The translations under genes were made by a program, and so were the position numbers. Below are positions 43,151 through 51,157 of a DNA stretch of 64,000 bases, in pieces. Every line of letters starts with the position of its first letter. Position 1 is the stretch's first letter. The stretch is from contig NZ_WPNZ01000002.1 of NCBI RefSeq assembly GCF_009755605.1, forward strand, positions 296,184 through 360,183. Reading direction: 5' to 3'. The stretch is from Streptomyces typhae. GTDB taxonomy: Bacteria > Actinomycetota > Actinomycetes > Streptomycetales > Streptomycetaceae. The notes under the pieces are model-generated. The model worked only from the letters and a program-made list of their open reading frames with translations. It did no database searches and was not told the origin of the DNA.

Positions 43151-44324
43151 CCCGGACGCCACCCGGGCCACGCACAGCGCTGTCGCGGACCTGCTGCATC
43201 CCTCGGCCCGGGGCAGATCCCCGGGCGCGGCGGCGGCGCCCGAAGTATCCGGGGTGACCGGGGCGTCCGGGGTGTCGGACGCGCCCGACGCAACCGACGC
43301 GCCCCGCACCGCCCGCCGGGTGTCCACCGTCGGCCTCTACCTCCTCACCACCCTCGTCCTCCTCCTCTCCCTCGTCGCCTCCGTCCGCATCGGCACCACC
43401 GATGTCTCGTACGCGGACGTGCTGCGTACGGCCGGGTTCCATCTGGGCCTGGACGTGGAGCCGCTGCCGCGGCTCGTGGACTCCCTGATCTGGGAGCTGC
43501 GGGTGCCGCGCGTCCTGATGGCGGCCCTCGTGGGCGCCTCGCTCGCGGTGTGCGGTGCGGCGCTCCAGGCCGTCACGCGCAACGCCCTCGCCGACCCGTA
43601 TCTGCTCGGCATCTCGTCGGGAGCGTCCACGGGCGCCGTCACCGTCGTCGTGCTCGGGGTCGGTTCGGCCTCGCTCGGGGTGACGGGCGGCGCGTTCGTG
43701 GGCGCGGCGGTGTCGTTCGCGCTCCTCATGGTGCTGCTGCGCAAGGGCGGTCTGGACTCGGTACGGGTGGTCCTCACCGGTGTGGTGGTGTCGCAGCTGT
43801 TCACGGCGCTGACCTCGCTCGTGCTCATGGCGTCCGGGGACGCGGAGGCGATCCGGGCGATCACGCAGTGGCTGCTCGGCTCGATGGCTCCGGCGCGCTG
43901 GGACACGACGGTGGTGACGGCCGTGGTGACAGCGGCGGGACTCCTTGTCCTGTGGCTCAACTCGGCCGCCCTGGACGGTTTCTCGTTCGGCGCGGACACG
44001 GCGTCGTCGCTCGGCGTCGACGTGCGGACGACGCGCTGGCTGCTGCTGGTGGTGACGTCCCTGATGACGGCGGTGGCGGTGGCGTCCGTGGGCGCCATCG
44101 GGTTCGTCGGCCTGATCGTGCCGCACGGCGTGCGGTTCCTCGTCGGTCCGCTGCACCGGGTGCTGCTGCCCCTTTCGGCGCTGGTGGGCGCGGTGTTCCT
44201 GGTGTGGACGGACGCCCTCGCGCGGGTGGCGTTCGCGCCGCAGGAGGTGCCCGTCGGGGTGTTCACGGCGCTGCTCGGCGTGCCGCTGTTCCTGTTGGTG
44301 CTGCGCAGGAGGGGAGAGCTGTGA
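43140..44324 (+). CDS. FecCD-type ABC permease
   Basis: A 394-residue permease with about nine or ten helices. RVPRVLMAALVGASLAVCGA and QAVTRNALADPYLLGISSGA are the hallmark FecCD stretches, and GFVGLIVPHGVRFLVGP is the second. The first 60 residues are a disordered Ala/Gly/Ser/Asp-rich extension. It would form a homodimeric channel for import of a metal-chelate, together with the binding protein and the ATPase on either side, both of which overlap it. Confidence 0.93.
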   Translation: MSASPDATRATHSAVADLLHPSARGRSPGAAAAPEVSGVTGASGVSDAPDATDAPRTARRVSTVGLYLLTTLVLLLSLVASVRIGTTDVSYADVLRTAGFHLGLDVEPLPRLVDSLIWELRVPRVLMAALVGASLAVCGAALQAVTRNALADPYLLGISSGASTGAVTVVVLGVGSASLGVTGGAFVGAAVSFALLMVLLRKGGLDSVRVVLTGVVVSQLFTALTSLVLMASGDAEAIRAITQWLLGSMAPARWDTTVVTAVVTAAGLLVLWLNSAALDGFSFGADTASSLGVDVRTTRWLLLVVTSLMTAVAVASVGAIGFVGLIVPHGVRFLVGPLHRVLLPLSALVGAVFLVWTDALARVAFAPQEVPVGVFTALLGVPLFLLVLRRRGEL

Positions 44325-45109
44325 GGATCACCGCGGAAGGACTGACGTGGGCGGTCGCCGACCGCCGGATCGTCGCGGACGTGGGCCTGGACATCGCTCC
44401 CGGCGAGACGGTCGGGCTGATCGGTCCCAACGGCTCCGGCAAGTCGTCCCTCCTCCGGTGTCTCGCGGGGCTGCGGGCGCCGACGGCCGGGTCCGTCGCG
44501 TACGACCGCGAGCCGATCGGGGGGTGGAGCAGCCGCCGGATCGCCCGGCACGTCGCGTTCGTGGAGCAGGCCGCCGACACCGACAGCGACCTCAGGGTCG
44601 CCGACGTCGTGGGCCTCGGCCGGACGCCGTTCGGCGACCGGTGGCGCGGGCCCGACGCCCGGGACCGGGCCGTGGTGGCCGCGGCCCTCGCCCGCCTCGG
44701 CCTCACCGAGCTGCGCGATCGCCCCTGGAAGGCGCTGTCGGGCGGTGAGCGGCAGCGGGCCCACATCGCGCGGGCGCTCGCCCAGCAGCCGTACGCGATC
44801 CTGCTCGACGAGCCGACCAACCACCTCGACGTGAAACATCAGTTGCAGCTCCTCGGTCTGCTCGCCGCCACCGACCAGACCGTGCTGATCGCCCTGCACG
44901 ACCTGTCCCTGGCGGCCCGCTACTGCGATCGGCTGCTCCTGCTGCACGGGGGGCGGCTGGTCGCCGCGGGGCCGCCGCGGGACGTTCTGACGCCGCCGCT
45001 CCTCGCCGAGGTCTTCGAGGTGGACGCGCTCACCGCCCCCGACGCCCTCGGCCACCTGACGGTGACCTACCGGGGCGTGGCCCCCACCCCCCTCAAGGAG
45101 CCCCGATGA
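44321..45109 (+). CDS. ABC transporter ATP-binding protein (FepC-like)
   Basis: A 262-residue ATPase from the GTG at 44321. Walker A is GPNGSGKSS, the Q-loop region is VEQAADTDSDLRVADVVGLG, the signature is LSGGERQRAHIARALAQ, Walker B is AILLDEPTNHLD and the H-loop is LIALHDLSLA. All residues are intact. It drives uptake through the preceding permease. The next gene starts 364 bp later, after a pair of palindromic elements. Confidence 0.93.
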   Translation: MRITAEGLTWAVADRRIVADVGLDIAPGETVGLIGPNGSGKSSLLRCLAGLRAPTAGSVAYDREPIGGWSSRRIARHVAFVEQAADTDSDLRVADVVGLGRTPFGDRWRGPDARDRAVVAAALARLGLTELRDRPWKALSGGERQRAHIARALAQQPYAILLDEPTNHLDVKHQLQLLGLLAATDQTVLIALHDLSLAARYCDRLLLLHGGRLVAAGPPRDVLTPPLLAEVFEVDALTAPDALGHLTVTYRGVAPTPLKEPR

Positions 45110-45172
45110 CGGCCCCGCCGACACACTGCCCCGAGCCCCCCAGGGACGCGGGACACCGCCCCGAGCCCCACA

Positions 45173-45287
45173 GGGGCGCGGGGAACTGCGCGACCAGCCA
45201 CACACCACCCGCAGACGCGCCCGCACACCCACGCAGCAGACGCGACTGCGGCCCACCCCGGGCTGAGCGCGCAGTTCCCCGCGCCCC
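45173..45287. repeat. 115-bp palindromic element, copy 3
   Basis: Exactly 115 bp like copies 1 and 2, with the same outer arms GGGGCGCGGGGAACTGCGCG and their complement. The sequence after the left arm (ACCAGCCACACACCACCCGC) differs from that at 13543. The inner arm GCAGACGCG has a mismatched partner. Confidence 0.87.
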
Positions 45288-45313
45288 TACAGGGCGCCAC
45301 CCCAAGCCCCACA

Positions 45314-45437
45314 GGGGCACGAGGAACCGCGCGACCAGCCACACACCACCCGCAGACGCGCCCGCGTCCGCGTCCGCACCCGGCAGAGACGCGACAGCGA
45401 CTCGCCGCGCGCTGAGCGCGCAGTTCCCCACGCCCCC
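45314..45437. repeat. Palindromic element, copy 4 (degenerate)
   Basis: About 124 bp; the left arm reads GGGGCACGAGGAACCGCGCG and the right arm GCGCGCAGTTCCCCACGCCCC-like, with several mismatches. The region after the left arm is identical to that of copy 3 over about 28 bases, so copies 3 and 4 look like a local duplication. Confidence 0.8.
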
Positions 45438-45473
45438 ACAGGGCACCACCCCACCCCCCGGAGGAGACCGCAC

Positions 45474-46298
45474 ATGAAGACCGTCGACGATCTGCTGTCC
45501 GCTGTGCTCGGCGGTGAACTCGGCCCCGACCCGGCCGGGTTGACGGCCACCAGCGTGTTCTGGGTCCACCACGGGACGCGCCTCGCGGGCGGCGGCGTCA
45601 CCTACCTCAACCAGTACGTCCTCACCCGCGTGGGCGCCTCCTTCGGCGGCTGCGCCTTCGAGGCGGGCGAGATCGGCCCGGAGATATGCGAGGAGGCGTC
45701 CGGGAGCCCGCTCGCGACGCTCCTGCGCGAGGCCCCCCGGCCCCTCGCCATGGCGGCGCTCGACGCCTACCTGGCGGCGGTGCGCCCCCACCGCGACGCG
45801 GCCGACGCCGAACCCGTGCCCCTGCCCGCGGGCCCGCCCGAGGTCCGCGCGGTGGCACGGGACACCGCCGTCGCCGGACTCCTCGACATCCCGCCGGGGG
45901 CGAAAGTCGCGCTGATCGGCGTCGTCAACCCCCTCGTCGCGGCCATCAGGGAACGCGGCGGCGAGCCGCTTTTGTGCGACTTCAACCTGCGCACGACCCA
46001 GTGGGGCGACCCCGTGAGCCGCGACATGCACGAGGTCCTCGACGCCGCCGACGCCGTCGTCGCCACCGGCATGACCCTCAGCAACGGCACCTTCGACACC
46101 GTCCTGGCCCGCTGCCGGGAGCGGGACGTGCCGCTGATCGTGTACGCGCAGTCCGGCAGCGCGGTGGCACGGGCGTTCCTGGGGGCGGGCGTGACCGCGC
46201 TGTCCGCGGAACCCTTCCCGTTCTCGCAGTTCAGCGCGGAACCGACGACCCTGTACCGGTACCGGGCGGCCACGCAGCGCGAGAAGGGGGGATCGTGA
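45474..46298 (+). CDS. DUF364 Rossmann-like protein (putative heavy-metal chelation domain)
   Basis: A 274-residue protein with an N-terminal domain ending near residue 110 and a C-terminal Rossmann-like part: KVALIGVVNPLVAAIRERGG, then LCDFNLRTTQWGDPVSRDMH, EVLDAADAVVATGMTLSNGT and LIVYAQSGSAVARAFLGAGV. This is the order seen in DUF364 proteins (annotated in Pfam as putative heavy-metal chelation). In this cluster it could make or load the chelator. GGAGGAG precedes the ATG. The stop overlaps the kinase start (GTGA). Confidence 0.82.
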   Translation: MKTVDDLLSAVLGGELGPDPAGLTATSVFWVHHGTRLAGGGVTYLNQYVLTRVGASFGGCAFEAGEIGPEICEEASGSPLATLLREAPRPLAMAALDAYLAAVRPHRDAADAEPVPLPAGPPEVRAVARDTAVAGLLDIPPGAKVALIGVVNPLVAAIRERGGEPLLCDFNLRTTQWGDPVSRDMHEVLDAADAVVATGMTLSNGTFDTVLARCRERDVPLIVYAQSGSAVARAFLGAGVTALSAEPFPFSQFSAEPTTLYRYRAATQREKGGS

Positions 46299-47431
46299 CA
46301 CCCCCGCCCCCGCCCTCGTCCCTGCCCTCGCCCCTGCCCCTGTGTCCACCCCCGGAGCCACACCCAGCCGGGTCCGGCACCGGACCCGGCGTCGGCACCG
46401 GGCGAGCCGCCTGCCACCACGGCGAGATCCTCCAGGGCGTCTTCCTCGACGAACGCGGACGGCGCCGGGCCGGTCTCGTCACCCTGCCGATGCCGTCCCT
46501 CGGCACCCGCGCGGAGTTCGTGCGCCGTCCGGGCACCGAGGACATCACGGTGGCACCGGCCGACCGCACGAAGGCCCTGCGGGCCGCCACGTACGCCATG
46601 GCCGAGTGCGCGACGCGCGTGCAGACCCCGCTGTGCGGAGGCGAGTTGACCCTGTCGGGGAACATCCCGGTGGGGCTCGGCATGGGCTCGTCGAGCAGCG
46701 ACGTGATCGCGGCGGTGCGCGCGGTCGCCGACGCGTTCGGCGTGCGGCTCGCGCCCGAGGCCGTCGCCCGGCTCGCGGTGCGCGCCGAGCGGGCCTCCGA
46801 CCCCCTGATGCTGGACGGCCGCCCGCTGCTCTTCGCCCAGCGCGAGGGCCGGGTCCTGGAGGAACTGGGGGCCGCGCTGCCGCCCGCGGTCGTCGTCGGC
46901 TGCGCGCTGGGCGGCGGGCGGCCCGTGGACACCCTCGCCCTGCCGGCGCGCGTGTACGACACCGCGGACGTACGCGCCTACGAGCGGCTGCGCTCCCTGC
47001 TGCGGCGGGCCGTCGCCACCGCCGACCCGGCGCTGCTCGGCCGGGTCGCGACGGAGAGCGCGCGCCGCGGCCAACGCGTCCTCGCGCACGAGGAGTTCGG
47101 GGAGCTCGTGGCCGTCGCGGACCGCGTCGGCGCCACCGGTGTGCAGATCGCGCACAGCGGCAACGTGGCGGGCCTGCTCTTCGACCCGGCGGCCCCCGAC
47201 CTGCCGGCCCGCATCGGCCGCTGCTCCCGCGCCCTCACGGCCGCGGGCATCCCCCTCACGTACACCTTCGGCACGACACCGCACGCCGTACCCCCCTCCC
47301 CGAACCCCCCGACCAGCGAGGAGCACCCGCATGGACACGCCCACGGCGGCAGCGGACGAGCACATGGCGGAGGCGATCGGCCGCCCCGACCTGATACGTG
47401 TCGACGACCGGCTCATCTGCCTGCGCTTTGA
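46295..47431 (+). CDS. GHMP kinase, PduX-like (candidate L-threonine kinase)
   Basis: A 378-residue GHMP-type kinase. ACHHGEILQG near residue 38-47 matches the CGE-L-QG motif of the PduX branch, and IPVGLGMGSSSSDVIAAVRA near 122-141 is the GHMP ATP-binding motif. QIAHSGNVAGLLFDP supplies the third motif. PduX phosphorylates L-threonine; other members act on homoserine or sugars. The N-terminus is Pro/Ser-rich. The gene runs 101 bp into the next gene in another frame and thereby gains a His-rich tail (HPHGHAHGG...RAHGGG). The start GTG overlaps the DUF364 stop. Confidence 0.82.
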   Translation: MTPPPPPSSLPSPLPLCPPPEPHPAGSGTGPGVGTGRAACHHGEILQGVFLDERGRRRAGLVTLPMPSLGTRAEFVRRPGTEDITVAPADRTKALRAATYAMAECATRVQTPLCGGELTLSGNIPVGLGMGSSSSDVIAAVRAVADAFGVRLAPEAVARLAVRAERASDPLMLDGRPLLFAQREGRVLEELGAALPPAVVVGCALGGGRPVDTLALPARVYDTADVRAYERLRSLLRRAVATADPALLGRVATESARRGQRVLAHEEFGELVAVADRVGATGVQIAHSGNVAGLLFDPAAPDLPARIGRCSRALTAAGIPLTYTFGTTPHAVPPSPNPPTSEEHPHGHAHGGSGRAHGGGDRPPRPDTCRRPAHLPAL

Positions 47432-48440
47432 GACCATGAAGGTGGTGTCGGCGCTCGCCGCGGTCCGCCATCTGCTCGACTCCGGCGCGGTACGCCGGGG
47501 CGACACCCTCCTGGACAGCTCCAGCGGCATCTACGCGTACGCCCTCGCCCTCGCCTGCCACCGCTACGGCATGCGCTGCCACATCATCGGCTCGACCACC
47601 GTCGACCACACCCTGCGCACCCAGCTCGCGGTCCTCGGCGCCCACGTGGAGCAGATGCCGCCGAGCTCCGACCTGAAGCTGGACCAGAAGCGGCGGGTCG
47701 CCCGGGTCCGGGAGATCCTGCGGGTGCACCCCGAGTACCACTGGATGCGGCAGTACCACGACGACGTGCACTACCTCGGCTACCGCGCGATCGCCGAGCG
47801 CGTCCGCGCGGCGGTCCCGGCGGACGGCTCCCCGCTCACGCTGGTCGGCGGGGTGGGTTCGGGGGCGTCGACGGGCGCGCTCGCCCGCTATCTGCGGGAG
47901 GGACGCGAGGGGAGCGGGAACCGGGCGGGTCCGGTGCGGCTCACGGGGGTGCAGCCGTTCGGCAGCGTCACCTTCGGTAGCGAGCACGTGGCCGACCCGG
48001 AGATCATCATCGCCGGGATCGGCAGCTCGATCCCGTTCGGCAACGTGACGCACACGGCGTACGACACCGTGCACTGGCTGTCGTTCCACACCGCGCTGAC
48101 CGGCAGCGTCGACCTGCTGCGGCGGCACGCGGTGTTCGCGGGCCTGTCCACGGGCGCGAGCTACGCCGCGGCCCGCTGGGAGCACGCCCGGGTGCCCGGC
48201 GGCACCACGGTGTTCATCGCGCCCGACACCGGCCACCGCTACGTCGACACGGTCTTCGCCCGCCACCAGGAGGCCGCCGACCTGGACGACCTCGCGCCCC
48301 GCACGGTGTCGTCCCTGGACGAACTCGCGCTGCCCTGGGCCCGCATGGAGTGGAACGGCGCCCCGGCCCCGGCCCAGGCGTCCGCGGGGACGGGAACGGG
48401 GGACGGGAGCGGGTGGGTCGACGTGGTCCGCCCAGGGTGA
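47331..48440 (+). CDS. PLP-dependent enzyme of the cysteine synthase / SbnA fold
   Basis: A 369-residue fold-type II PLP enzyme. Lys37 in RFETMKVVSALAAV is the likely Schiff-base lysine, SSSGIYAYALALACHRYG stands where cysteine synthases have the TSGNTG substrate loop, and LVGGVGSGASTGALARYL is the phosphate-binding loop (GTGGT-type). Such enzymes perform beta-replacement on O-acetyl- or O-phospho-amino acids; SbnA does so for the siderophore staphyloferrin B. Coming right after a threonine-kinase-like gene, it may use O-phosphothreonine. GAGGAG precedes the ATG at 47331. Confidence 0.85.
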   Translation: MDTPTAAADEHMAEAIGRPDLIRVDDRLICLRFETMKVVSALAAVRHLLDSGAVRRGDTLLDSSSGIYAYALALACHRYGMRCHIIGSTTVDHTLRTQLAVLGAHVEQMPPSSDLKLDQKRRVARVREILRVHPEYHWMRQYHDDVHYLGYRAIAERVRAAVPADGSPLTLVGGVGSGASTGALARYLREGREGSGNRAGPVRLTGVQPFGSVTFGSEHVADPEIIIAGIGSSIPFGNVTHTAYDTVHWLSFHTALTGSVDLLRRHAVFAGLSTGASYAAARWEHARVPGGTTVFIAPDTGHRYVDTVFARHQEAADLDDLAPRTVSSLDELALPWARMEWNGAPAPAQASAGTGTGDGSGWVDVVRPG

Positions 48441-48985
48441 GCCGTGACCGCCGACGCCACAACCGGTGGACACCTCCTCCGCAACCCGAGAAGGCGGCCG
48501 CACCCGGGGGGGCGGCAGGGGCTGCGACGGCATGCAAACCGGCCATTCCCACGGACGGGGCGAGGCCTTCACCCTTCCGTTTCATCATGACCACACCAGC
48601 CACACATCGCCCTCCCGCACCAGCCGCCGAGGAAGGAACATTCCGGGCACAGGCAACTTCAAGCCAGCCACCCCGGAGGCTCTAGATTCACAGCGGCGAA
48701 TCATTGAGACTGTGATCGCAAAGTTGAGCAAACGCATGCCGCCCACCCTGAGGGCGACTTCTCCACCCTCTGCCACCCTCGCCCTGTACCTCCGTACTCA
48801 CCCGCTCAGCAGCTGCGTCGCCATCGTGGACGGCGCGCGGTCCACTCACCCGCAGTTGCGAGGGTAACGCTTTGTCCCATAACGGGAGCGAAGACGTTCA
48901 TCCGAGCTGGATGTCAAGTGCTCTACGCGTACAGGACACGTGAGAAGCGGCTGCACACCCACCACACCCCCCGGAGCACACTGTG
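48441..48985. other. 545-bp gap without a convincing gene
   Basis: The base composition is visibly less GC-rich than the flanking genes, especially from about 48660 to 48960. No frame shows both coding bias and a ribosome-binding site, and I see no strong hairpin. It probably holds the end of the metallophore operon transcript and the promoter of the secreted protein at 48986. Confidence 0.6.
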
Positions 48986-49828
48986 ATGCGCAAACCGTTG
49001 ACCTCTCTGTTCGTCGTCACCACGTCGGCCGCCGCGCTGATGATCACCAGTGGTGCGGTGGTCCACGCGGCCGATCCGGTTCCCGAGCCGAAGGCCACCT
49101 CCTCGACACTGCCGGAGGACCCCGCGGAGGAGCAGTTCGACGAGCCGTCCGACGAGACCACCGACGTGCCCGTGGACGAGCCGTCCGAGGAGCCCACCGA
49201 GGAGCCGTCCGACGCCCCGACGGACAAGCCCGACGGCCCGGCGAGCAATCCTGCCGAGGGCGGGCCCGGCACGGCGGAGCCCGCCGGGCCCGTCATCGCC
49301 GACTACAACGGGCGCAAGATCAACCTCGCCGAGTCCTGGGAGGGCGCCACCAGTTGCACCGAACTCCCCGACGGGGATGTCCACTGCTACGACACGGACG
49401 AGGAGGCACTGGCCGACCCGGCGCTGCCCGCCGCCTCCCGCGAGGCGACGCGGCAGGCCGAGGCCGCGCCCGGCGCACTGCTCAGGCTGCCCAGCCGGTG
49501 TGTCTATGACTACTGGTGCCTGTACTCGGACGTCAGTCACGAGGGCAAGATCCTCCGGTTCTCCGAAGACGGCACGAAGAAGCTCAAGAGCTACGGCATG
49601 CGGAACAAACTGAGCTCCGTCTACTACCGGGTCATGAACTGGACCCTCAACTACGGCGACGCCAAGGTCACCGACTCGCGCACCTGGCCCACCGCGGACC
49701 GGGTCAGGAGGCTCTCGGCCGGAAGCATCACGAAGGCGGGCAACTACCCCAACTTCAAGCGCCTCGGCTACCCGGGCGGCGGCAACTGGAACGACAAGGT
49801 CGACTACTTCGAGATCCGGCGCGCCTGA
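48986..49828 (+). CDS. Secreted protein with peptidase-inhibitor I36 / crystallin-like domain
   Basis: A 280-residue exported protein. The signal peptide is MRKPLTSLFVVTTSAAALMI-like, ending near VHA-ADP. A disordered acidic Pro/Glu/Asp/Thr region follows (about 30-90; EEPTEEPSDAPTDKPDG), then a Cys-containing segment and, near residue 172-212, CVYDYWCLYSDVSHEGKILR followed by KSYGMRNKLSSVYYRV, the pattern of I36 inhibitors with a beta/gamma-crystallin-like fold. A GTG three bases upstream is an alternative start. GGAG is 9 bp upstream of the ATG. Confidence 0.8.
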   Translation: MRKPLTSLFVVTTSAAALMITSGAVVHAADPVPEPKATSSTLPEDPAEEQFDEPSDETTDVPVDEPSEEPTEEPSDAPTDKPDGPASNPAEGGPGTAEPAGPVIADYNGRKINLAESWEGATSCTELPDGDVHCYDTDEEALADPALPAASREATRQAEAAPGALLRLPSRCVYDYWCLYSDVSHEGKILRFSEDGTKKLKSYGMRNKLSSVYYRVMNWTLNYGDAKVTDSRTWPTADRVRRLSAGSITKAGNYPNFKRLGYPGGGNWNDKVDYFEIRRA

Positions 49829-49871
49829 GCGGCACCCGTGGGCGCGACACCCCGGGTGCGCGACCGCGGTG

Positions 49872-49923
49872 CGCCGGGCGTGCGCCCCCCTGTCGCATGC
49901 CCGGCGTGCGACCCCCTGTCGCA
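49872..49923. repeat. Short 26-bp direct repeat
   Basis: Two adjacent units of the form GCC(G/C)GGCGTGCG followed by a C-rich run and TGTCGCA lie in the gap between two secreted-protein genes. The second ends near GCAGGGG. No function is evident. Confidence 0.5.
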
Positions 49924-49985
49924 GGGGAAGCACAAGCCACACCAGTCGTACAAGCCGTTCAAGTCGTACCGAAAGGCGCTCAACC

Positions 49986-50543
49986 ATGCGTAAGACGATG
50001 TCCGGTGCCGCACTCGCGGTCATTGTCCTGGCCGGAGGCGTCGTGCTCGCGGCACCCGCGCACGCGGCGGGCTCGTGCAGCGACCCCCTCAAGAACGACT
50101 TCGGCGTGACGATCCCGGGGCCGAGACCCGACCTGACCTTCTACGTGAAGAACTGCGCGGACGTCACCGGCACCAAGGTCACCGGCCACAGCTTCACCTC
50201 CTGGCGCCCTGTCGACCCGCAGGGGCACCTGGACGAGAAGCGGTTCGCGAGCTTCGTCGTCACGACGCGCATCGAGTCACGGGTCTCCCCCACCCCGCCC
50301 CTGGACCAGGACAAGGTCGTCACGTCCACGTCGTGCGACCTGACGTCCCTGGTGAACAAGCACGTCAACTACACGGGCAACGAGGACGAGTGGGAGAACC
50401 CGCCGAACCGCTGCGTCGCACCGTCGGCCACCTTCGACGACGAGCTGTGGTGGTCCACGGACTCGACGATCGTGTACGACATCGTGGGCGACGGCAAGGG
50501 CGCGATGACGCAGCAGCTCGACGGCTCACCGCTGCTGCACTGA
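49986..50543 (+). CDS. Secreted protein of unknown function
   Basis: A 185-residue protein with a clear signal peptide (MRKTMSGAALAVIVLAGGVV, cleavage near AHAA). The mature part has four or five Cys (SCSDPLKND; VKNCADVTG; STSCDLTSL; PNRCVAP), suggesting disulfide bonds outside the cell, and an HVNYTGNEDEWENPP stretch. I recognise no family. The ATG at 49986 has AAAGG upstream. It is convergent with the SapA-like gene. Confidence 0.7.
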   Translation: MRKTMSGAALAVIVLAGGVVLAAPAHAAGSCSDPLKNDFGVTIPGPRPDLTFYVKNCADVTGTKVTGHSFTSWRPVDPQGHLDEKRFASFVVTTRIESRVSPTPPLDQDKVVTSTSCDLTSLVNKHVNYTGNEDEWENPPNRCVAPSATFDDELWWSTDSTIVYDIVGDGKGAMTQQLDGSPLLH

Positions 50544-50638
50544 GCACCATGTCCCGACGTGGCGGGCCCGGAAGCGCACCGTACGCCTCCGGGTCCGTGA
50601 CGCGCCGGCGCATCCCCCGCGTACGCCGGGTGCCGGTT

Positions 50639-51157
50639 CTATCCGCAGGGGTAGACGCGGTCGGACTTGTAGTTGACGTACGGGGTGCTGCTGGACGTCT
50701 TGGCCATCTTGGCCGTCACCGGGGCACAGGCGAAGCTGGAGACACGGACCGGCCCCGCGTACTCGGTGAAGTCGCCGGAGTCGGTGTCACAACTGCCGCC
50801 CCCGACCTTGCATATCTTCACGTACATGTACTGCTTGCTGCCCTGGTTGTTGTCGAGGATCACGCAGCCTTTGCTGCCATTCTCGTAGGCGAACAGGGTG
50901 GCCAGGCGCTCGCGGGGATCGTCCCCGACGGGCAGAGGGATCGCCTTGCGCAGCGAGTAGCCCGACCCGCAGACGTTCGCGGCCGCCACGGCAGCACGCG
51001 GGTCGGCCTGTGCGGTGACCCGTGTCGTCCGGTCGGCGTCCTTGGACACGCGTACTGCCGACGCGTCCGCGGCACCGGCGTGCGGCGCCACGGCCACGGC
51101 CGAAACCAGGGTCGCGGCAACGACTGTCGCCCGCCTGACACGTACTGATCTAGACAT
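50639..51157 (-). CDS. Spore-associated protein A-like secreted protein
   Basis: A 172-residue exported protein. The signal peptide is VRRATVVAATLVSAVAVAPH ending near AGA. The mature protein has NVCGSGYSLRKAIPLP, then ATLFAYENGSKGCVILDNNQ and FTEYAGPVRVSSFACAP. CGSGY, a central Cys after an aromatic strand, and Y-AGPV near the end match SapA-type spore-associated proteins of Streptomyces. Between the signal and the first Cys lies a stretch (VRVSKDADRTTRVTAQADPR) that could be a propeptide. The role of SapA in the spore coat is not known in detail. Confidence 0.75.
   Translation of the reverse strand: MSRSVRVRRATVVAATLVSAVAVAPHAGAADASAVRVSKDADRTTRVTAQADPRAAVAAANVCGSGYSLRKAIPLPVGDDPRERLATLFAYENGSKGCVILDNNQGSKQYMYVKICKVGGGSCDTDSGDFTEYAGPVRVSSFACAPVTAKMAKTSSSTPYVNYKSDRVYPCG

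Larger units (their letters stand above)
45110..45473. other. Gap filled by palindromic elements, no gene
   Basis: The 364-bp gap between the importer ATPase and the DUF364 gene is made almost only of two palindromic elements plus a partial left-arm copy near 45135-45165. One frame is open through the gap but has no ribosome-binding site and simply reads the repeat. GGAGGAG at 45460-45466 is the ribosome-binding site of the next gene. Confidence 0.75.

Noticed and set aside
43337..45256. A reverse-strand open frame of about 640 codons opposite the permease and ATPase
   Set aside because: No motifs and biased composition; the forward genes have complete FecCD and ABC signatures.
45106..45477. 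A forward frame of 123 codons between the ABC ATPase and DUF364
   Set aside because: It reads through the palindromic elements, has no ribosome-binding site, and is Pro/Arg/Thr-rich nonsense.
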